Of a DNA stretch of 8,612 nt, positions 6,310 through 8,612 are shown one piece after another. This DNA comes from Clostridiales bacterium UBA1777 (GTDB lineage: Bacteria > Bacillota > Clostridia > Oscillospirales > Oscillospiraceae): assembly GCA_002315275.1 (NCBI GenBank), contig DCGN01000022.1:1-8612 (forward strand). Direction: 5' to 3'. Below the pieces are notes generated by a model. It had not been told where the DNA came from, did not search any database, and saw nothing but the letters and a program-made list of their open reading frames with translations. A program made the translations under genes and the position numbers. Each line of letters begins with the position of its first letter. Position 1 is the stretch's first letter.

Positions 6310-8010
6310 TTATTTGATTATCTTAACCTCAGGGAACTGACCGAGCTGCTCAAGATCCCTTGATTCTCTTTTTTCCTGCGGCATATCTGCAAGCTGAACA
6401 CAGAGCCTTCTTCCCGCCGCTGAAGCCGCGGCTTTTTCAAACGCCGCCATGACTGCCGGCTTGTTGAGTCTTCCGTATATGAAGCTCTCCGCATATATTT
6501 TGAGTACATCTCCCGAAATAACACCGTAGGCGTTGCCGGAGTTTGAGATGAATCTTCTGATATCGTTCGGGATCACCTCATCGGTTCTGATAGTCTCCCA
6601 GATATCGGCGCTGTCTGCCTGCAGGTCATACATCTGCGGCTGAGGCTGAATAGGTGGCTCGGCTAAATTCCGAGCGGGCTCAGTGACCGTGCGCGGTCTC
6701 CCGGCAAAGACTATGTCCTCCGGCTGCTCCTCGGCAAACTCCGCGGGATCTATCTCATCCGGCTCGCTCTCGCATACCGTTTCGCGCGGAGCGGGTCTCT
6801 CGGGTACTACATATTTCTCCGCTATTCCATGCTGTACGGCAGGCTGAGGAGCGCTGACAGCGGGAACGAATCCGCCTCTCAGCTTGGCCTCAAGCTTTGC
6901 GACCCTGCCAACGAGCGCTTTCTCGCCCTTGCCGCTGCCGCAGCATAGGGAAACGATGCATATCTCGCCGGTAGTCTTCGGGCTTTGTGTGTCTCTCATA
7001 GCGGCCGCTGCGCTTTGCAGCTCATCAAGCGCGGAGGCTATCTCCTCTGCGCTCAGTCTCTGCGCAAACTCGTTGAGCGTGTTAATGTCATACCCGCCTG
7101 AGATTATATCTCTGCAGCCCTTCGGCGCAACGCGCATCATAAGCACATCGCGCAAAAGCGTGCTCAGCTCAGTCAGAACGGACTTGGGATCCTTGCCGTC
7201 CATCCACATGGTGTTGAACTGTCTGAGGCTTGAGGGCAGGTCTCCGTCAAGGATCATATGCAGAAGCTCTGCAATGCGCTTGTTTCCGGCAAGCCCCATC
7301 GCATCGTAAACCGCGTCGGCATTGATCACGGGGCAGGCAGAGCACTGATCCAAAAGGCTCAGCGCATCGCGGACACCCCCCTCGGCAAGTCTTGCGATAA
7401 GCTCTGCGCCGTCTTTTTTGATGTTGAAGCCTTCTTTGCCTGCGACATATTCGACATAGTCCGCAAGCATATCGCTCTCTATGCGCTTGAAGGTATGCCT
7501 CTGGCATCTTGAGAGGATCGTCGCCGGGACCTTCTGAAGCTCAGTCGTCGCAAGGATGAACATCAGATGCTCGGGCGGCTCCTCAAGGATCTTGAGCAAA
7601 GCGTTGAAGGCAGATTTGCTCATCATGTGGACTTCGTCTATGATATAAACGCGCTTTTTTGCCGTTGCGGGAGAGAATATCGCCTCATCGCGAAGCGCTC
7701 TCACATCGTCAACGCTGTTGTTGGAGGCAGCGTCCATTTCGACAATATCGAGCACGGTTCCGTCCGCTATGCCTCTGCAGGAGGCGCAGCAGCCGCAGGG
7801 GTTGCCGTTCACGGGGTGCTCGCAGTTTACGGCCTTGGCGAGAATGCGGGCGCAGGTAGTCTTGCCCGTTCCCCTCGTGCCGATAAAGATATAGGCATGG
7901 GAAAGTCTGCCGGTATTAACTTGGTTTTTCAGTGTTTCCGTTACATGCTTCTGCCCTACGACATCGTCAAACGTCTTCGGGCGCCACTTTCTGTAAAGGG
8001 CCTGATACAT
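6310..8010 (-). CDS. dnaX: DNA polymerase III subunit gamma/tau
   Basis: The clamp-loader ATPase of the replisome, 566 residues. AAA+ features in order: LYRKWRPKTFDDVVGQ (5-20), Walker A GTRGTGKT (44-51), four zinc cysteines at 63, 72, 75 and 78 in the family C-x8-C-x2-C-x2-C spacing, Walker B VYIIDEVH (121-128), sensor-1 LATTELQKVP (153-162), the SRC motif with the arginine finger (167-169), and GGVRDALSLLDQ (211-222) with sensor-2 Arg214. The collar domain follows to about 375. An acidic, proline-rich linker (about 380-465) leads to a C-terminal domain (about 466-545: WETIRTDEV, RRFISNSG, DVLKIYAESF) like that in Firmicute DnaX. I see no obvious programmed frameshift site after the collar, so a separate gamma form is not predicted. 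ATG 8010 has GGGAGAGGTG (8024-8015) just upstream. The gene starts 25 nt after the SRP RNA with no terminator between, and ybaB follows. Confidence 0.98.
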   Translation of the reverse strand: MYQALYRKWRPKTFDDVVGQKHVTETLKNQVNTGRLSHAYIFIGTRGTGKTTCARILAKAVNCEHPVNGNPCGCCASCRGIADGTVLDIVEMDAASNNSVDDVRALRDEAIFSPATAKKRVYIIDEVHMMSKSAFNALLKILEEPPEHLMFILATTELQKVPATILSRCQRHTFKRIESDMLADYVEYVAGKEGFNIKKDGAELIARLAEGGVRDALSLLDQCSACPVINADAVYDAMGLAGNKRIAELLHMILDGDLPSSLRQFNTMWMDGKDPKSVLTELSTLLRDVLMMRVAPKGCRDIISGGYDINTLNEFAQRLSAEEIASALDELQSAAAAMRDTQSPKTTGEICIVSLCCGSGKGEKALVGRVAKLEAKLRGGFVPAVSAPQPAVQHGIAEKYVVPERPAPRETVCESEPDEIDPAEFAEEQPEDIVFAGRPRTVTEPARNLAEPPIQPQPQMYDLQADSADIWETIRTDEVIPNDIRRFISNSGNAYGVISGDVLKIYAESFIYGRLNKPAVMAAFEKAAASAAGRRLCVQLADMPQEKRESRDLEQLGQFPEVKIIK

Positions 8011-8014
8011 ACTG

Positions 8015-8024
8015 CACCTCTCCC
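8015..8024 (-). promoter_or_regulatory. Ribosome binding site of dnaX
   Basis: GGGAGAGGTG on the minus strand, ending 4 nt before ATG 8010 (the GGAG core is about 9 nt away). It lies only 11 nt beyond the 3' end of the SRP RNA terminal helix, leaving almost no independent dnaX leader. Confidence 0.7.
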
Positions 8025-8035
8025 GATATAATTAA

Positions 8036-8331
8036 TGGCTCTTGACAAGACTGCACACCCAACTTCGAATAATACGCTATGTCCGTTACGCCGGCAGCCG
8101 GCTCGGGCCCGGCTACCTCGCGGCACACGAAAAGCACCGCTTAATGCTGCTCGGTTCCCCGCCTGACATGGTTCACGGGTTTCCGTTGCGCAAGACCGGG
8201 TCGTCATCACTGCTTACCGGGGTCAGACGACACAGAGCATATCCTCGGATGGGGATTCGTCCCTGCTATAGCGGATTGCAGGCTACAGGGCACCGCTGGC
8301 TCCCCGACTAGTGCAGCCTTGTCAAAAGCCA
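8036..8331 (-). ncRNA. ffs: Signal recognition particle RNA, large Gram-positive type with Alu domain
   Basis: This is the RNA core of the signal recognition particle, which binds Ffh and targets membrane and secreted proteins. The S domain is unmistakable: the minus strand reads GAACCATGTCAGG, then CGG-GGAA-CCG, then AGCAGCATTAAG over 8173-8139, giving the conserved symmetric loop and the GGAA tetraloop (8157-8154). The Alu domain is also present: GGTGCCCTGTAGCCTGCAAT near 8293-8274 and CTATAGCAGGG near 8271-8261, closely matching the Bacillus scRNA pattern. The two ends form an uninterrupted 21-bp helix (8331-8311 with 8036-8056, two G-U pairs). That gives about 296 nt, somewhat longer than the roughly 271 nt of B. 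subtilis. The 5' end matches the start predicted from the promoter at 8339-8367. Exact mature ends cannot be fixed by eye, and trimming by RNase III is possible. No protein-coding gene is credible across this stretch. Confidence 0.95.
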
Positions 8332-8338
8332 CGCCGTT

Positions 8339-8367
8339 ATTATAATACATCTTAAAAAGAATAGCAA
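8339..8367 (-). promoter_or_regulatory. Sigma-A-type promoter of the SRP RNA (and probably dnaX)
   Basis: On the minus strand TTGCTA (8367-8362) and a perfect TATAAT (8344-8339) are separated by 17 bp. The predicted start near 8332 coincides with the 5' end of the SRP RNA terminal helix. With no terminator before dnaX, it probably also drives the dnaX operon. Confidence 0.8.
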
Positions 8368-8375
8368 TATTTTTC

Positions 8376-8403
8376 TTTACATTAGGAAAAAGTGTGGTAT
8401 AAT
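8376..8403 (+). promoter_or_regulatory. Promoter of the tRNA-Ala gene
   Basis: TTTACA (8376-8381, five of six to consensus) and a perfect TATAAT (8398-8403) are 16 bp apart, with an extended -10 TG at 8395-8396. Transcription should start near 8410, giving a 5' leader of about 26 nt before the tRNA. Its -35 is 8 bp from the -35 of the divergent SRP RNA promoter. Confidence 0.8.
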
Positions 8404-8435
8404 ACAAGGGCTTGATTCGAGAAAACCTAATATTT

Positions 8436-8511
8436 GGGCCATTAGCTCAGCTGGGAGAGCGCAAGGTTCGCAATCTTGAGGTCAGGGGTTCGATCCCCCT
8501 ATGGTCCACCA
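8436..8511 (+). tRNA. tRNA-Ala (anticodon CGC)
   Basis: A complete 76-nt cloverleaf including an encoded CCA. Acceptor GGGCCAT (8436-8442) pairs with ATGGTCC (8501-8507) and contains the G3-U70 wobble pair, the main alanine identity element. The D arm is GCTC/GAGC; the anticodon stem CAAGG/TCTTG encloses the loop TTCGCAA with U33 and anticodon CGC, reading GCG codons; the T arm is AGGGG-TTCGATC-CCCCT. The pair closing the anticodon loop is G-U. It has its own promoter and terminator and stands alone rather than in a tRNA cluster. Confidence 0.95.
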
Positions 8512-8514
8512 TGT

Positions 8515-8553
8515 TAGGATTGCAATTTTAACGAATTGCAATCCTACTTTTTT
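8515..8553 (+). terminator. Rho-independent terminator of tRNA-Ala
   Basis: A perfect 13-bp stem (8515-8527 with 8534-8546, arm TAGGATTGCAATT) with a 6-nt loop is followed by C and six T. It begins 3 nt after the tRNA CCA end. Confidence 0.93.
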
Positions 8554-8612
8554 GCCTAAAAGCAGGATTTTACCCGCCAAAACGTCGAATTTCATAATCG
8601 TTCACGAAAAGA
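8554..8612. other. Unassigned end segment
   Basis: Fifty-nine bases after the tRNA terminator up to the window edge. I see no tRNA, promoter or convincing coding start. It contains GCAGGATTTTACCCGCC followed by ACGTCGAATTTC, which may be the leader of a gene beyond the window. Confidence 0.3.

Noticed and set aside
5798..6340. 180-codon plus-strand frame spanning the GH2/ybaB junction
   Set aside because: It runs antisense to two clearly identified genes, has no family resemblance and has no ribosome site.
7413..7419. Second A6G run in dnaX (codons near 198-199)
   Set aside because: It is in the wrong phase (AAA AAA G) for the standard X XXY YYZ slip and lies inside the AAA+ domain.
7654..7662. 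In-frame GCA AAA AAG on the minus strand in dnaX, the same heptamer as the E. coli tau/gamma frameshift site
   Set aside because: It falls at codons 117-119, before Walker B, whereas the known site lies after the collar domain. A -1 shift would reach a stop after about two dozen codons and give no useful clamp-loader subunit. Two adjacent lysine codons explain it.
8042..8407. Open reading frames of 66-89 codons on both strands across the SRP RNA
   Set aside because: The stretch is explained by SRP RNA with conserved loops and paired ends; the translated products resemble nothing and lack suitable ribosome sites.
1..8612. CRISPR array, insertion sequence, prophage or toxin-antitoxin pair
   Set aside because: No regularly spaced repeats, transposase or integrase motifs, terminal inverted repeats or paired small genes were seen on either strand.

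Overview
The window reads as a chromosomal segment from a low-to-mid GC Gram-positive bacterium. A member of the Clostridia, perhaps of the Oscillospirales/Ruminococcaceae gut type, is most likely. The evidence is a large SRP RNA that keeps its Alu domain, the linkage SRP RNA - dnaX - ybaB typical of Firmicutes, a secreted DUF1002 (YpuA-like) protein, strong AGGAG-type ribosome binding sites and sigma-A-like promoters. The taxonomic placement is inference from gene content only.

Layout. (1) Bases 1-810 (+) are the C-terminal ~270 residues of cysteinyl-tRNA synthetase, cut by the window edge. It converges on a minus-strand exported DUF1002 protein (906-1784). The 95-bp gap is almost filled by two back-to-back hairpins: the cysS terminator and a perfect 21-bp stem. 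(2) A 134-bp divergent spacer with two 12-bp perfect palindromes separates DUF1002 from a sodium:alanine/glycine symporter (1919-3226, +). (3) An AT-rich spacer follows. The remainder up to base 8331 is a minus-strand block read right to left: SRP RNA (8331-8036), dnaX (8010-6310), ybaB (6286-5936), a cytoplasmic glycoside hydrolase family 2 enzyme (5932-4238) and a radical SAM/SPASM-type protein (4153-3326). (4) Divergent from the SRP RNA promoter is a tRNA-Ala(CGC) gene with its own promoter and a strong terminator (8376-8553, +).

How the genes work together. The SRP RNA gene and dnaX are only 25 nt apart, with no terminator and almost no room for a promoter, so dnaX is probably transcribed from the SRP RNA promoter. 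DnaX (clamp-loader subunit) and YbaB (nucleoid-associated protein) are the usual pair. The third usual member, recR, is not present after ybaB; a GH2 enzyme begins 3 nt after the ybaB stop instead, followed by a radical SAM gene. That swap is the most unusual arrangement seen here. I found no CRISPR array, insertion sequence, phage gene or clearly new multi-gene system. Most of the window is core and transport genes, with the interest lying in operon architecture and intergenic structure.
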